Made by a program: the position numbers and the translations under genes
DNA from: Otatea glauca
Taxonomy: Eukaryota; Streptophyta; Magnoliopsida; Poales; Poaceae
Assembly: GCA_036346275.1 (NCBI GenBank)
Contig: CM070715.1
Location: 74,883,667 to 74,947,666 of the forward strand
Length of the DNA: 64,000 nucleotides
Direction: 5' to 3'
The notes under the pieces: model-generated
Database searches by the model: none
Seen by the model: the letters and a program-made list of their open reading frames with translations, nothing else
Told to the model about the DNA's origin: nothing
Shown here: one piece after another, positions 11,578 to 22,053 of the stretch
How positions within the stretch are numbered: the first letter of the stretch is position 1
Layout of the letters: each line of letters opens with the position of its first letter

Positions 11578-11710
11578 CAAATCGCCCGTGTATGGGGCGA
11601 TCGCCCCATACACGGGCGACGGGGGGGGGGGGCATTTTTGTCATTTTTTTTTCCGGACGCATAGTTTTGAAAAAAAGAATAAAAATAAATATTAAAGAAA
11701 AAAAAATTCC
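11578..11710 (-). repeat. Right terminal inverted repeat of MULE A
   Basis: Reverse complement of 3084-3215 with small indels. It contains a run of about 13 G residues (from about 11621) absent from the left copy. Confidence 0.85.
11582..11619. repeat. Perfect 38-bp palindrome at the right end of MULE A
   Basis: Reading outward from the centre between 11600 and 11601, all 19 base pairs match; the core is GGGGCGATCGCCCC. It is the longest and most perfect member of the palindrome family in this element. Confidence 0.95.
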
Positions 11711-11871
11711 AATGCCAGTGAATATACGTCCTTTCTTTTCTTGCCTTTTTCTTTCTCTAGTGAAATGCACGAGTTTTTTATTCCTTTATTTCTATTTTTT
11801 TATTTTCATCTAGTTGCAATATTATTTTCCGAATGTTATGGTAGGTCTTTTATTGTTGTTCCTAGTGTTAA

Positions 11872-12425
11872 TTTTTTTTTTTGAGAATATGTACAAACAA
11901 CGGAAGAATAGAATGTACAAAAAGGAGGGGGAGGGAAAAACTACCAGAAACTACTTAGCCAGGAAATGAATGCATCCTTTAGGGATGGTTTAACTCGATG
12001 GGTGACATGAGAAAACTCATCCCTAAACTCTCTTTTCCAAGACCTTAAAGAAAGAATCTCATTGTCGAAAATGATTCTGTTTCTATGCTTCCAAATCGGC
12101 CAGCAGGTGATTATGATGATGATCCCTTTGAAACAAACCACCATGTGCCGTTTTTTTGCCGTTTGAATCACGTTGACCACATCTAGAGAAAAATCCCAAT
12201 TGATGTTGAGGAAGCGCCAACACCACCAGCTAAAATGACAGGAAAAGAAGAGGTGGTGGAGTGATTCTTCACTCTGGGTAGCACAAAGCATACAATTATA
12301 GCTTTCCAAATGAAGTTCTTTTTTCTTTAGAAGAGAGCCACTATTCAACCTTCCTCTGAGGAGCAGCCAAAAAAAGAACTTGTGTTTATTAACACAAAAT
12401 GATTTCCACAAAGTGTTCATTTCTT
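11872..12425 (-). mobile_element. 5'-truncated LINE (non-LTR retrotransposon)
   Basis: A minus-strand fragment with a coding 3' end and a tail: the T-run at about 11872-11881 is the poly(A) on the minus strand. Only the last 160 codons of ORF2 remain, the common result of incomplete reverse transcription. No clear target duplication was found. Confidence 0.8.
11941..12420 (-). pseudogene. LINE ORF2 C-terminus with zf-RVT domain
   Basis: The open frame encodes KHKFFFWLLLRGRLNS, CMLCATQSEESLHHLFFSC, WWCWRFLN and FKGIIIIITCWPIWKHRNR. This is the zinc-binding region (CxxC...HxxxxC) that follows the reverse transcriptase in plant LINEs; the W..WK.RN.IIF block is characteristic. The reverse transcriptase itself is missing, so this is a truncated, non-functional remnant even though its frame is open. 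Confidence 0.88.
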
Positions 12426-12751
12426 TGTTTCACTATTTTTTATATTAATATTTTATAAGAAGAGGAATCATCTCTTGCTGGGTGGTGGAGTCATCCACCA
12501 GGGTTTACATTGTACACAAGTGCTCTTCATTAGGAATTTTTTTAGGTCGTAGGTTATCCCTGGCATCCGTCTATTTAGGCGTGTGCTAAGGAGGCACACT
12601 CGCATATGCGCGCGTGTGGTGTATGTGCATGATGGTGTATGTGTGTGCGCGTCTCCTTGTAATCACAAAAAATATATATATTAGAGAAGTTTTGATATGT
12701 TCTACTAATAAAAGTTTGAATTGTTCCACAAAGAACTTTTGATTACATCAG
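12426..12751. other. Non-coding spacer with GT/CA-rich tract
   Basis: No gene. Contains a TGTGTG/GCGCGTGTG-rich stretch at about 12590-12650 ending in CTCCTTGTAATCACAAAAAATATATA, which could be the tail of a short retroposon; I cannot classify it. Confidence 0.4.
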
Positions 12752-12756
12752 AACAC
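12752..12756. repeat. Target-site duplication of solo LTR 1 (AACAC/AACAT)
   Basis: Left copy AACAC here; right copy AACAT at 15761-15765. Four of five bases match. Confidence 0.7.
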
Positions 12757-15700
12757 TGTAACATTCCAAAATTTGGAATGTTAGAATGTTTAAATTTGAA
12801 AATTTACCATTTGCATTTTTCTTGAATTAATTCAGCTTAATATGAATTTTTCTATTTGTAAAAGGATTTAATTTGACTAATCTATTCATCAAACAAAAGA
12901 TTTTCAGTTTTAGTTGGGTTCATTATGCTGTAAGGAATTTTTCTGTATTTTTGGAGATTTTTCTGAATTTATTTGATATTTATTTGAATTTATTTATTTT
13001 TATTTGAATTTCTTGAATTTCTTTAATTAAGAAAAGCTTTGAATTTCCAAAATCCTTTTTGGGCCGAATTCCGCCGGCCCGTTCTTTTTCGCGCGCCCGC
13101 CAAGCGCGTCACGGCCAAGCCCGACCGGCCGCTCATGCATGGCCGTCCGATGGGCGACACGTCGCTTGGCTGCGATTTGCCGCGTCGCCCATTGCGGCGA
13201 AACCCTAGCACACACGCCGTTTTCGATGTCCGTGCCGCGCACGCCTCCCCAGGCTGTTTAAGCCGCCGCTGCACCCAGCCCGAGGTTCGCCTCCTCGCAC
13301 CACACCCGCCGCCTCAAGCCTCGCCGCCCGAGTCGCTTCCGTCGCGGAGATATCGGTCGCCGAAGTCCTCCACCGCCGCCGAAGCAATCCGCCGCGTCGA
13401 TCTCTTCCTCCGGTGAGGCTCAGCCGCATTCTTTGGTTCCGCCGTTCTCCCCTTTTTCCCCGTGTCCTTTTGCCCCTAGTCCCATGGCGTTCCGTCGCGT
13501 TTTCGTGCGCCGCCGAGGCCTTCTTCTTCTCCTCCGGCCTTCCCCGCGCCAGCACCGCCGCCTCGCGCCGTCGCTCTCCGTCGATGAGCCGTGGAAGTCC
13601 AATCTTGCGCCAACGCCCCAGATCGCTCCACGTCGCCGTCGCTCGCGCGCTGCCTCCCTGCCGTCCGATTTGCCTCGGCCCGATGGATGCGTGCCGCGTG
13701 GATGCCCCAGATCGATCCGCGTCGCCTCGTCTCCGCGCCGCGTCAGTGTCGCCTCGTTCCCCGTGCCGCACCACGTCACCCGCCCACGTGGCCCAGCCAC
13801 GTGTGCCCTAGCTCCGCGTGGCACGCCACGTCAGCGTGGTCTGCCACGTCGCCCCCAGATCCCCTCGGTGGACGCAGTCCACCGTGAACCCAGGCACTGA
13901 CATGTGGGTCCCACGTGTCAGTCGACATTTCTTTTTCTTTTTATTCTTTTCCAGAAAATCCAAAATTCCAGCCAATCACAGTCTGCCACATGTCAGTTTC
14001 TCTGTTTTTCTTTGATTTTCTGATCTGGAATCTTCCAGGAGCCCGTTCTCCTTCGTTCGAGCTCCGATTCCAGTGATTCAAATTTCTAAATTCAAGATCT
14101 ATCTTTCAGTACCATTATTTTCAATTTTTGAATTTTGTTTGAATTTGTTTTATTTATTTGCTCTCGTTTCGCGTGTAGACGACGCAGTCGAAGCTCAAGC
14201 AAACCAACAGTCAGAGGTAGATCCAGCAGGAACCAACGAAGGAAAGTCTTCCTTGAACATGTTGATCCCAAATTTTATGAAAATGTTATGTGGTTTCTAA
14301 ATTATGCATGCTTACTTTTATGCAAAGTACTTTAAATGTAGTCTTAAGGTTTAGTTAAATTCCAGTTTGTTATACCCTCATTAGTATTGATCTTGTCGAA
14401 CCTTTGACACCCTAGATGATAAATACTAGCCATTTTATTTGGTGATATCCAGTAGATTAGTATGGAACGGTAGAATTGCTTAGTCCAGCTTAAGCGTTTC
14501 GGTATTGTGCCATTATGGGAATCATTTCAAATATTGTTTAAACTTATTTGTGAAATTACGGCAATTGGTGTTGCTGCTGTGATTTAAGTAAAGTAAAGTG
14601 GAAATGATTTAGACCGAGGCGGATGGATGTTTGGCGGGTGCAGAAAGCACGAGACCTTGGTATGTGAATGTTCCGCCCAAGTCAATTAAGGACCGAAGCG
14701 TGTGTTACCATGGACCGAGCACTACCATACAACCACAAGTCTATATGGGTACGACCTGGCTAAATAATTTGTGCGTCTCATTATTAGCTTCGCCAGTTGT
14801 TGAGTGCCAGATGTTGGCAGGCGCAAGAGGGGGCTTCTGTACTGGGCAGCTAGAACCCTAACAACGATGAAACCTTAGCGGACGAGGTTAATAGTGGGGT
14901 TGTGCATTGTAAAGGCCTTGTCATGATCTCTCTGTCGACACACCAAAGGAAGTGTGTTAAGTGCATGGCAACAAGAGTCGATCATGTCTTGTGGGTAAAG
15001 TGTACACACTCTGCAGAGTTAAAACTACTTAAGTAGCCGTGCCCACGGTCAAGGGCAGGCGAGGTACGCTTGCACATTGTAGATTTCATGGTTTTATTTT
15101 AAAGGAAAATGGTTGTTTTGGGAATCCGTGAGCAGATGGAACTCTTAGGTTATGGTTTGGCGGATGGAGCCAGTCAGGTAGATGGAACCTGCTTTAATTG
15201 TCATATCAAATTCAATTACTATTCAATTACATTTTGATCAAATGTGCTTTATGAAATTGCTATTGGTATTTACAGTTAAACTTTGCTTTATGCTAAAAGA
15301 GCCATATTATGCCTTCAATTGTTTAGCCTTGCATATAGTTATCATGCATTATGTTTCCAAAACTTGCGGAGTACATTCTGTGCTCACCCTTGCAACATCC
15401 CCAACCTTCCACAGAAGAGTTCGTAGAAGCTGAAGGTGACTACGATTTCTACGCTTGTGGTTGTGATGAAGGCGATCCGGAATGCTAGGACGCGAACCCC
15501 AGTCGATTGCCTGTTGGGCAAATGGATGGGCTTACTTTGCTGCTGTTATTTCGTTTCCGCTGTTTCTTATTGAACTCAAGCCATGATGCTGTTTATTTGT
15601 AATAAATGGCCATAAGGCTAATACTCTTTTGCTTAATTAATATTATGTGCTTCGTGATATGGATGTGTTGTCATCACTGTTTCCACTGTGTGTGCTAGCT

Positions 15701-15760
15701 TTTCCTGGACTAGCACAGGTTATACACAGAGGGTTCGGATTTGGAAATCCGGTCCCGACA
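12757..15760 (+). mobile_element. Solo LTR 1 of a long-LTR (probably Ty3/gypsy) retrotransposon
   Basis: A 3004-bp unit starts TGTAACATTCCAAAATT and ends GGTCCCGACA. It is flanked by AACAC (12752-12756) and AACAT (15761-15765), a 5-bp duplication with one mismatch. It has the same architecture as solo LTR 2: an AT-rich 5' part, a GC-rich block (about 13060-13900), a TTTAAG box before the GC block (about 13257), an exon-like island after TCGCGTGTAG (from 14180), a mid part with CGATGAAACCTTAGCGG, and AATAAATG near 15600. No internal coding region is present, so recombination between two LTRs is the likely origin. Start and length suggest a Tekay/Del-like chromovirus, which is inference. Confidence 0.85.
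14180..14245 (+). other. Exon-like island inside solo LTR 1
   Basis: After a pyrimidine-rich stretch and TCGCGTGTAG the frame reads DDAVEAQANQQSEVDPAG. Solo LTR 2 has an equivalent island at the same relative place after TACGCGTAG (DVELCDASEEDQATQEQS). A second open island near 15418-15488 (EEFVEAEGDYDFYACGCDEG, then stop) follows in LTR 1. Similar position and composition in two diverged LTRs suggests a conserved short exon; its role is unknown. Confidence 0.45.
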
Positions 15761-15765
15761 AACAT

Positions 15766-16048
15766 CATCTATGAACTCCTCAAACATTGATACAAAAAAT
15801 GTGAAACATTTGCCAAGTCCCTTGGAATTTGACACATGAAACATTGTCGATGAACTGTAAAAATATTACAATCATATTGTCCATGCAAGATCTAGAATAT
15901 CTAACAAGGAATTAAAAAAAGCTCAACAAGCTCACCAACTCAAAGACTTGATTGTAACGCGTTACCTTATTCATCTAGTGTGTTTAACGTAAAAATTGGG
16001 TACTTATACATAAAATCTTGTGCTGGCAATATAAATCAGGGTCCAGGG
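15766..16048. other. Short AT-rich spacer
   Basis: No gene or repeat recognised between solo LTR 1 and the hAT-like element. Confidence 0.6.
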
Positions 16049-16311
16049 GCTTCTATAGGGGTGGGCATTATTTCACCGAAACCGAAAAATCGAACCGAAT
16101 GAATCGAAAAAATTGGTTTTTTTGGCTTTTGGTTTTCGGTTCGGTTTTTATTTCCACACTATTCGGCTAACGGTTTTTAGTTTGGTTTTTCCGTTTTGGA
16201 AACCGAAAAAACCGAAGACTGAATAGCCGTCTCACTTACAAAATTCCCCAACCTAATCAACTCACCCCCAATCCCCATTCCCCTTCCTTCCACGAGGTGA
16301 GCTCCCGCGAC

Positions 16312-17237
16312 CAGGGTTCAAAAAGCCGATGAAAACTGGTCGGTTTTTGCAAAAACCAACCTTGCCGAGTCGGTTCGGCAATAAAAACCGACCGGTAAAC
16401 CGTGGAGTTCAAATGTAAATTTAAAATTTTGAATAAATTTAGCAAAAAGTGATAAATTTTGTTGAATTTTTTTGTGAGGTTCTGAGGCAATTATAATAAT
16501 TCTATAAAATTTCATATGATTATCAGACATGTGTATTTTTTAAAAATTCTGACAGTGATACTGTCACAATATATGCTCTTCAGTTTTTTATTTTCTAGGG
16601 GCACAAAATGAAGTCTAATATTTCTTAAAATTTTTGTGTGATGTTATAACGTAATTACAATTATGTTGTAAAATTTTTAGATGATTATCATATATGTGTA
16701 TTTTTTAAAAATTCTGAAAGTGCTATTATCATTGCATATGCTCTTCTATTTTTGATTTTATATAGGTACTAAATGAAGTCTAATATTTATGAAAATTTTA
16801 TTACATAATCCTTTGGAACTATTTATGTTTAAATTAAAATTTCAAACTATAAAAAATCTTTTAAATATTTATAAAAATCTGACAATATCTTTGTTCCTTT
16901 TCATTAATTGTTGTTTTGTATTTTTTAGAAGTAATAAATGATTTAAAAAATTGTTTAAATTTCTCTGAGGTATTTGATAGATTAATTGGGATTTTTTGTA
17001 ATTGTATCAAATTGTTTTGCAATTTTTCCTTGCATTTTCACTATTTTTCATTCTGTTGTCGGTTTTCGACGAAAACCGATCAGTTTTCGACCGATTTTCG
17101 ATTTTTTTCAATCAGTTTGACCACCTGTTTGACTTTCGCAAACCGATCAGTTTTTACCGAATTTTGGTCGGTTTTCGCGAAAAACCGGTGCCGACCAGAT
17201 ACCGGTTTTCGAATGCAAAACGAAAATGTGAACCTTG
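16312..17237 (+). mobile_element. Nested hAT-like element, 926 bp
   Basis: The ends are CAGGGTTCA and, inverted, CAAGGTTCA. Flanks are CCCGCGAC (16304-16311) and CCCTCGAC (17238-17245), an 8-bp duplication with one mismatch. Both subterminal parts are rich in CGGTTTTCG and ACCGATCAG motifs, and the centre is AT-rich with no coding capacity. It inserted into the GC-rich part of the outer element and so is the younger of the two. Confidence 0.82.
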
Positions 17238-17244
17238 CCCTCGA

Positions 17245-18010
17245 CGCCTCCTCCCTCGGCGTCGTCGGCGCAGCCTCCTCCCATGGTGGCACCTCCTCCC
17301 TCAGTGTTGCCTCGCCGCCTCCTCCCTTGGCGCCGTCGTTCGTCCCCACTCCCTCAACACCACCTCATCGCCTCCTCCCTCGGCGCTGTCGTTCGTCTAC
17401 ACTCCCTCGGCGCCGCCATCCGTCCCTACTCCCCAAGCACTTCCATGCCGACACCGTCCCCATGCGCGGCCTCCCTCCAGAATACCAGAAAAAAGGAGAT
17501 TTTCTGAACATCTTGGTTTCATATTTGATCTACACCTACACATTGTTGTAAGTTATAGCCTGGCTTCCGATGATGATCAGCAGAAAACAAACCTCGTTTC
17601 ACCGCATCCGGTTCAGGAAACACTGGAGATGATCAAGGTTGCAGCCCAGGATATGAGCCTGTCAGTGAGGAGAATGGACAGCTCCGTGGTAAATAGAGCT
17701 CAGCAACGCATAGTTTCAGTTTCTTGGATGCTCTAGTGAAATTCAAAGTTTTTGAGTCTGATTTCTCAATGTGGCACAGGTGAAACTTCAGGACAGCAGA
17801 CTGCTAGCAAGAAGCATAGGATCTTACTCTTTCGGCTGTGGTGAAGTATCCCATCAGAAAACCCTTCCCCTCTGTGTTTTGTACCCTCTTCTGTTGCTTG
17901 AGAATTGAGAGCTTATCTGAAAAATGAGAGATGTAGATGATCGAGGTGACTCCGGTACACTGCGTCGTTGAAGTGTCCAAGTCCACTGGTGATCTGAGAC
18001 CATATAAAAT
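17245..18010 (+). pseudogene. Captured gene fragments in the hAT-like element
   Basis: A GC-rich segment (17245-17490, Ser/Pro-rich in all frames) is followed by exon-like pieces. One reads PVQETLEMIKVAAQDMSLSV and meets a GT donor after about 17688; an acceptor-like CACAG at 17775-17779 precedes VKLQDSRLLARSIG; another acceptor-like GTAG at about 17933-17936 precedes MIEVTPVHCVVEVSKSTGDL. The order and the VVEV.K..GD pattern recall the C-terminal KA1-type region of CIPK/SnRK3 protein kinases, but only faintly. No kinase catalytic part is present. It is probably a host gene fragment picked up by the transposon; the parent gene is uncertain. Confidence 0.35.
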
Positions 18011-18273
18011 GGTACATTAGTGTCATGTTGTTTGTTTCAGTTCAGTTTGATTTCACCTCAAGAAAGTAGGATCCACAAACAACAGCATGGGCGGCAGGGT
18101 AAAAGGAAATTGGGTTTATCGAAAAACCGAATTAAGCAAATCGAATTAATTCGATTCGGTTTTCAAATCTGAAACGAAAATTTTGGTTTCCAATCTTCAA
18201 AAACCAAAATATTTTAAAATCGAATAAACCAAACCGAAAAAACCAATCAAAGAATGCCATCCTTTGCTTCTAA

Positions 18274-18783
18274 AAGCAATTGATCTGTAACGACTGACAA
18301 AAAAATCATGTGCTGGACTCAAATCCCGACCTTGTGCAGTTAGCACTTAGCAGTACTAGTACCGCCCTGTTCCTGTTAATATTCCCATGCATGTAGCTAG
18401 GCATGTCCTCCTTGGTCTCTGGTCTCTGGCTGGATGAATATTTCCATGGCGAGAGCTAATTCCCATGCAACTGAACTACCCTACCCAAGGAATGCTAGCA
18501 ATTCAGTAGGCTTGTTTGTCTCTCTGGCCATCCATCAGGCACTGGCTCAATCAGTCCTCCGCAGCAACAGCGTCCTCGGGGTACAAGGCCCGAATCAGCA
18601 GTTCAGCACGAATCCTCAAAATGTGTGACTCGATAGCAGCAGCAGAAAAAGATAAAGCGAAAGAGATGCTGCCTACTTGCCCGTGTCAGCGTGCAAAGGA
18701 GGCCCAATGCCAACGCCAACGTCCAAGAATCAAGACGGCCTATGGCTATATATCCTTCTGCGTTCCGCGTGACAAGAACCTCT
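18274..18783 (+). other. Low-copy-looking DNA, possible promoter region
   Basis: No convincing protein. This stretch lacks transposon signatures and ends in a TATA-like box 35 bases before the copia insertion. It may be a fragment of a host promoter and leader. Confidence 0.35.
18747..18753 (+). promoter_or_regulatory. Candidate TATA box (TATATAT)
   Basis: GGCTATATATCC lies about 35 bases upstream of the copia insertion point. If real, the retrotransposon would have landed near the transcription start. No clear downstream coding exon was found beyond the insertion, so this remains tentative. Confidence 0.25.
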
Positions 18784-18788
18784 CCTAG
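18784..18788. repeat. Target-site duplication of the copia element (CCTAG)
   Basis: CCTAG at 18784-18788 is repeated exactly at 28672-28676, immediately outside the two LTRs. Confidence 0.95.
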
Positions 18789-19012
18789 TGTTAAGGAACC
18801 TCGCTATCGAATAGTCCGGGGTTCTCGAACAGATCTGAATTGAAGAACAGAAAGAGAGACACGTGTTTAGAGAGAGTAACAGCGGAAATTCTTTATTGCT
18901 AATGAATGCTTGTACATTAGGGGGGGACCCCCTCCTCCTTTTATAGCGCTCATCTAGGGTTTTGGCTAAGGGACCACATGGGCCTTCAATGGGCTATTAG
19001 GGTTTCCCAACA
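18789..19012 (-). repeat. 3' LTR of the copia element (left side)
   Basis: 224 bp, TGTTAAGG...CCCAACA on the plus strand, that is TGTTGGG...CCTTAACA in element orientation. It contains the box CTATAAAAGG (inverse at 18937-18946), a likely TATA box of the element promoter. Confidence 0.95.
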
Positions 19013-19024
19013 CTCCCCCTTGGG
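19013..19024 (-). other. Polypurine tract of the copia element
   Basis: On the minus strand CCCAAGGGGGAG abuts the 3' LTR. Its position fixes the element orientation as minus. Confidence 0.85.
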
Positions 19025-19260
19025 CCCTTTGCCGCGAGATGCATATGCCTCGTTAAAACTCCAGAAAAACCCGGTAGGAAAAATACTTGGAGAAAGAGTA
19101 CATAGCATACGCTTTACTATGTTGCACGAATTGCCTCGTTAAAAACCTTATGCAACAAAACTTCATGAAAAACTTGCTAAGGAAAAAGAGTACAATTCTC
19201 TCAACTTCAATTGCTAATCTTCGAGATTCATGTTGGGTATTCATAATTCATCTTTGAGAT

Positions 19261-19765
19261 TTATGTGGGAGTATGTGAAATATCTCCCCCTGAAATCTGC
19301 ACTTCTCTAAGTCTCATCATCCCAATTCCTTTCACGCACCTTTCAAAGGTAGATGCTGGGAGTGATTTGGTGAACAAATCTGCAAGATTTTCACATGACT
19401 TAGTATGCAATATGTTGATCTCGTTTATCTTATGCAATTCGTGAGCATAGAAGAACTTGGGGTTGATATGCTTCGTGAGATTGCTCTTCACATAACCCAT
19501 CGTGCTTGGGCAACACAAGTCGCATTATCTTCATAAATTATTGTGGAGTTTGCTCAATGTTCAAACCACATGACTTCGGATGTGGTGAACCGGTCTTCGA
19601 GCCATGCACATTCACGAGATGCTTCATACAAAGCAATGATTTCGAGTGGTTTGTCGACGCCGAGACAAGAGTCCGCTTAGACGACTTCCAAGAAATTGCT
19701 GTTCCTCCACATAGGAAAACATAGCCGGTTTGGGACTTGCCAAGATATGGTCCGATAAGTACCAA
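19261..19765 (-). pseudogene. Copia RNase H and C-terminus
   Basis: Read on the minus strand: GKSQTGYVFLCGGTAISWKSS and KRTLVSASTNHSK (RNase H with the AISWKS landmark), a break near 19520-19540, then the tail PKFFYAHELHKINEINILHT and SCENLADLFTKSLP, the usual copia C-terminus. A frameshift separates the two parts. It lies directly upstream of the polypurine tract, as expected. Confidence 0.88.
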
Positions 19766-19803
19766 AGATCTGCATAGCCAACCAAATTCAATTCATTATT
19801 TCT

Positions 19804-20372
19804 TCAAGAATGCATCGAGGTCTTTGCTTCCTTGGAGGTAACGAAGATGTCCTTGATCCCTTTCCAATGCCTTTTGGTGGGTTCTCCTTTGCATCGAGCT
19901 AGCAAATTCACAAATAACGCAATGTCCGGTCTAGTGCTATTCGCAAGGTACATGAGCACTCCAACCGCACTCGGATATGGGAATTCGCTCCCGTGACTTC
20001 CTCCCCTCTTCTCTAGGTGCAGTATGGGTCTAGGTCCGCTTGGAGTGACCTTGACCATTGGAGTCTTCGCAGGATATGCTTTTTCAAATCCAAACCTTTC
20101 CAACACTTTCGTGTGTAGGTTGATTGATGTACCAAGATTCCTCCTTGGACATGTTCAAGCTGCAAGCCTAAACAAAACTTGGTTTTACCCAAATCCTTCA
20201 TTTCAAACTCGGACTTCAAGTATGGGCATGCCTCTTCAATTTCTTCATCCGTCCCAATGATGTTCAAGTCATCTACATAGACGGAGATTATACGTAATCC
20301 ATTCGGGATCGCCAGATAAACACACATGGACAATCTTATTTGTTTGTGTAGCCTTTCTTGCGAGAAAGTCAC
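19804..20372 (-). pseudogene. Copia reverse transcriptase, C-terminal half
   Basis: The minus-strand translation carries RIISVYVDDLNIIGTDEEIEE (the YVDD catalytic motif), FEMKDLGKTKFCLGLQLEH, then after a frameshift near 20060 the connection segment with YPSAVGVLMYLANSTRPDIA and GIKDIFVTSKE. The active-site motif is intact but the reading frame is not. Confidence 0.9.
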
Positions 20373-20399
20373 TCAAGCGATTGTACCACATTCTTCCCG

Positions 20400-21880
20400 A
20401 TCGCTTCAAATTTCATACGTTGATTTCTCCAATTTCACACTGCATGGTTTCTATTTGCTCCGCCTTGGTTGGGATAGGAATTCCTTAGGTACTTTCATTT
20501 ATATCTCCGAATCCAAGTTTCCATACAAATATCTTTGTGACAACATCCATTAGCTTCATTCTCAACTTCAAGTTGATCGCCATTGAGATCAAATATCTAA
20601 AGGTAATTCCTCCCATGACCGGAGAATAGGTTTCTTCATAATCAACTCCGGGACGTTGAGTGAAACCTTGAGCTACAAGCCTTGTTTTGTACCTTACAAC
20701 CGTTGTTTTTATTTCTCTTCGAACAAAGATCCATTTGTGACCTCTGGGGTTTATATGGGGAGGTGTGCGGCATACGGCTCAAACACCTCTCTCTTGTTCG
20801 AGAGACTAACTCGCAGTTGATTGCCTTTTCCATTCTTCCCAATCTAGCCTTTTCTTGCACTCTGCGAGAGATGCGAGCTCGGGATCATGATCAATGATCG
20901 AGGCAATCTTCTTTGCAAAGTATGCATCAATGTTGGTCGTTGCTCTATTCAGTGGATTCTCTGTTATTACAAAGTTTATGGCCATTTCTTCATGGGGTGC
21001 TTCATGCACTTCTACTTGCTCTTCATCGCTATTCCCTATCGCAGAGCAAGTTCCTTTAGCTTTCATCGCCTATGTGTGCGCACACATTATTTCCGTGGCT
21101 TCCTTGATGGAAGATTCAAGTCCGGAATTGCCTTTTCCGTTGGCTTCTTTCGGTGCAGTCTCAACTGCTCCCCTTCTTTCCTTGGGGCATTTTCGTGATT
21201 GGTTGTGGTAAGTCCTCTCGCTTGATTTTCTCAGACGCCTCCGGTACTTTGGGTTTGAGGAGCCGATTTCTGCTCTTTTTCTTTGAGGCCTCGAACAGTG
21301 TGGGATACCTTCTATTTTCTTTGGTATTTCCACCCTCTGCAGTGCGTTCTTTGCGGGTACATGCGACTTAACCACGCCTTCGATCACAAAATGACCAGCG
21401 CAGTTCATTTGCTAAATTCGCAAATCAATTATCTTCGGACTTCTTGATTTGCTTCATTAGTGCGGGGTCATGTGCGGGATCGGTGGAATGCCATATGATT
21501 TCTCGGCATTTTTCATCCAAAGGTTGATTTCTCCCTAATGACGGAAACGATCCTCGTCAAAAATGCAATCAATGAACCGGTCAGTATGCAAATCTCCAAA
21601 TCATGGGTTCCAAATACCGATTATGGATGCACTCTCATAACCAACGATATCCCGGACTTGCGGAGAGGGCCCATTGCGATCACCGAGGGGTGGTATAGGT
21701 ATATATACCATACACCCAAATTTTCTAAGATTGGAGATCTTGGGATGATCCGTGCACAAGCCGCATAGGAGAATGGATGTTGTAGGCCGACGGTCTAAAA
21801 TTGATAAGAGCTGCTGCGTGCAGATCGCGTGTCCCCAACAAGTGTTGGGCAAGTTACAACTCGCAAAAGCGGTCCGCAAT
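20400..21880 (-). pseudogene. Copia integrase end, linker and N-terminal reverse transcriptase, heavily decayed
   Basis: At the upstream end (21601-21879) the frame reads LPNTCWGHAI and LRKFGCMVYIPIPP, followed by VGYESASIIGIW, the C-terminal part of copia integrase. The linker and the start of the reverse transcriptase (about 20400-21400) are shredded by shifts into short frames such as DHDPELASLAECKKRLDWEEW near 20870. Only copia context identifies this part. Confidence 0.8.
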
Positions 21881-22053
21881 GAACTTAATCCTCTTTATTA
21901 GTGCTTCGCTAGTCCATTCTGCGTATGGACGTGCGGATGCAGAGTGCTCAATCGCTATCCTCGTTTTTGTGCAATAATCATCAAATGCCTTTGAAGTAAA
22001 TTCTCGGCATTGTCCATTCTAATGGACTTCACGCGATGATCGGGAAAGCATTC

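Larger units (their letters stand above)
3084..11710 (+). mobile_element. MULE A: large Mutator-like transposon with transposase, PMD and GRF-like genes
   Basis: The two ends are inverted copies of each other: each starts GGAATTTTTTTT, continues through a T-rich stretch and CAAAACTATGCGTCCG, and reaches a GGGGCGATCGCCCC palindrome. Between them, all on the plus strand, lie a decayed MuDR-type transposase (4401-6945), a multi-exon plant mobile domain gene (about 7270-9830) and a GRF-zinc-finger-like gene (10179-10737). The size (8.6 kb), inverted ends, subterminal tandem repeats and the transposase all fit a Mutator-like element. I could not find a convincing 9-bp target duplication, so the outer limits may be off by tens of bases. 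Confidence 0.8.
16057..18265 (+). mobile_element. hAT-like element carrying captured exon fragments
   Basis: The left end AGGGGTGGGCATT and the right end (inverted AAAGGATGGCATT) match at 9 of 13 bases and are followed inward by many CCGAAACCGAA-type repeats on both sides. The flanks are GCTTCTAT (16049-16056) and GCTTCTAA (18266-18273), an 8-bp duplication with one mismatch, as expected for hAT elements. There is no transposase; instead there is exon-like sequence (17245-18010) and a nested second element (16312-17237). Non-autonomous. Confidence 0.8.

Noticed and set aside
13023..13900. Several 100-190-codon frames on both strands
   Set aside because: They lie in the GC-rich block of solo LTR 1; the same type of block recurs in solo LTR 2 and no protein domain is visible.
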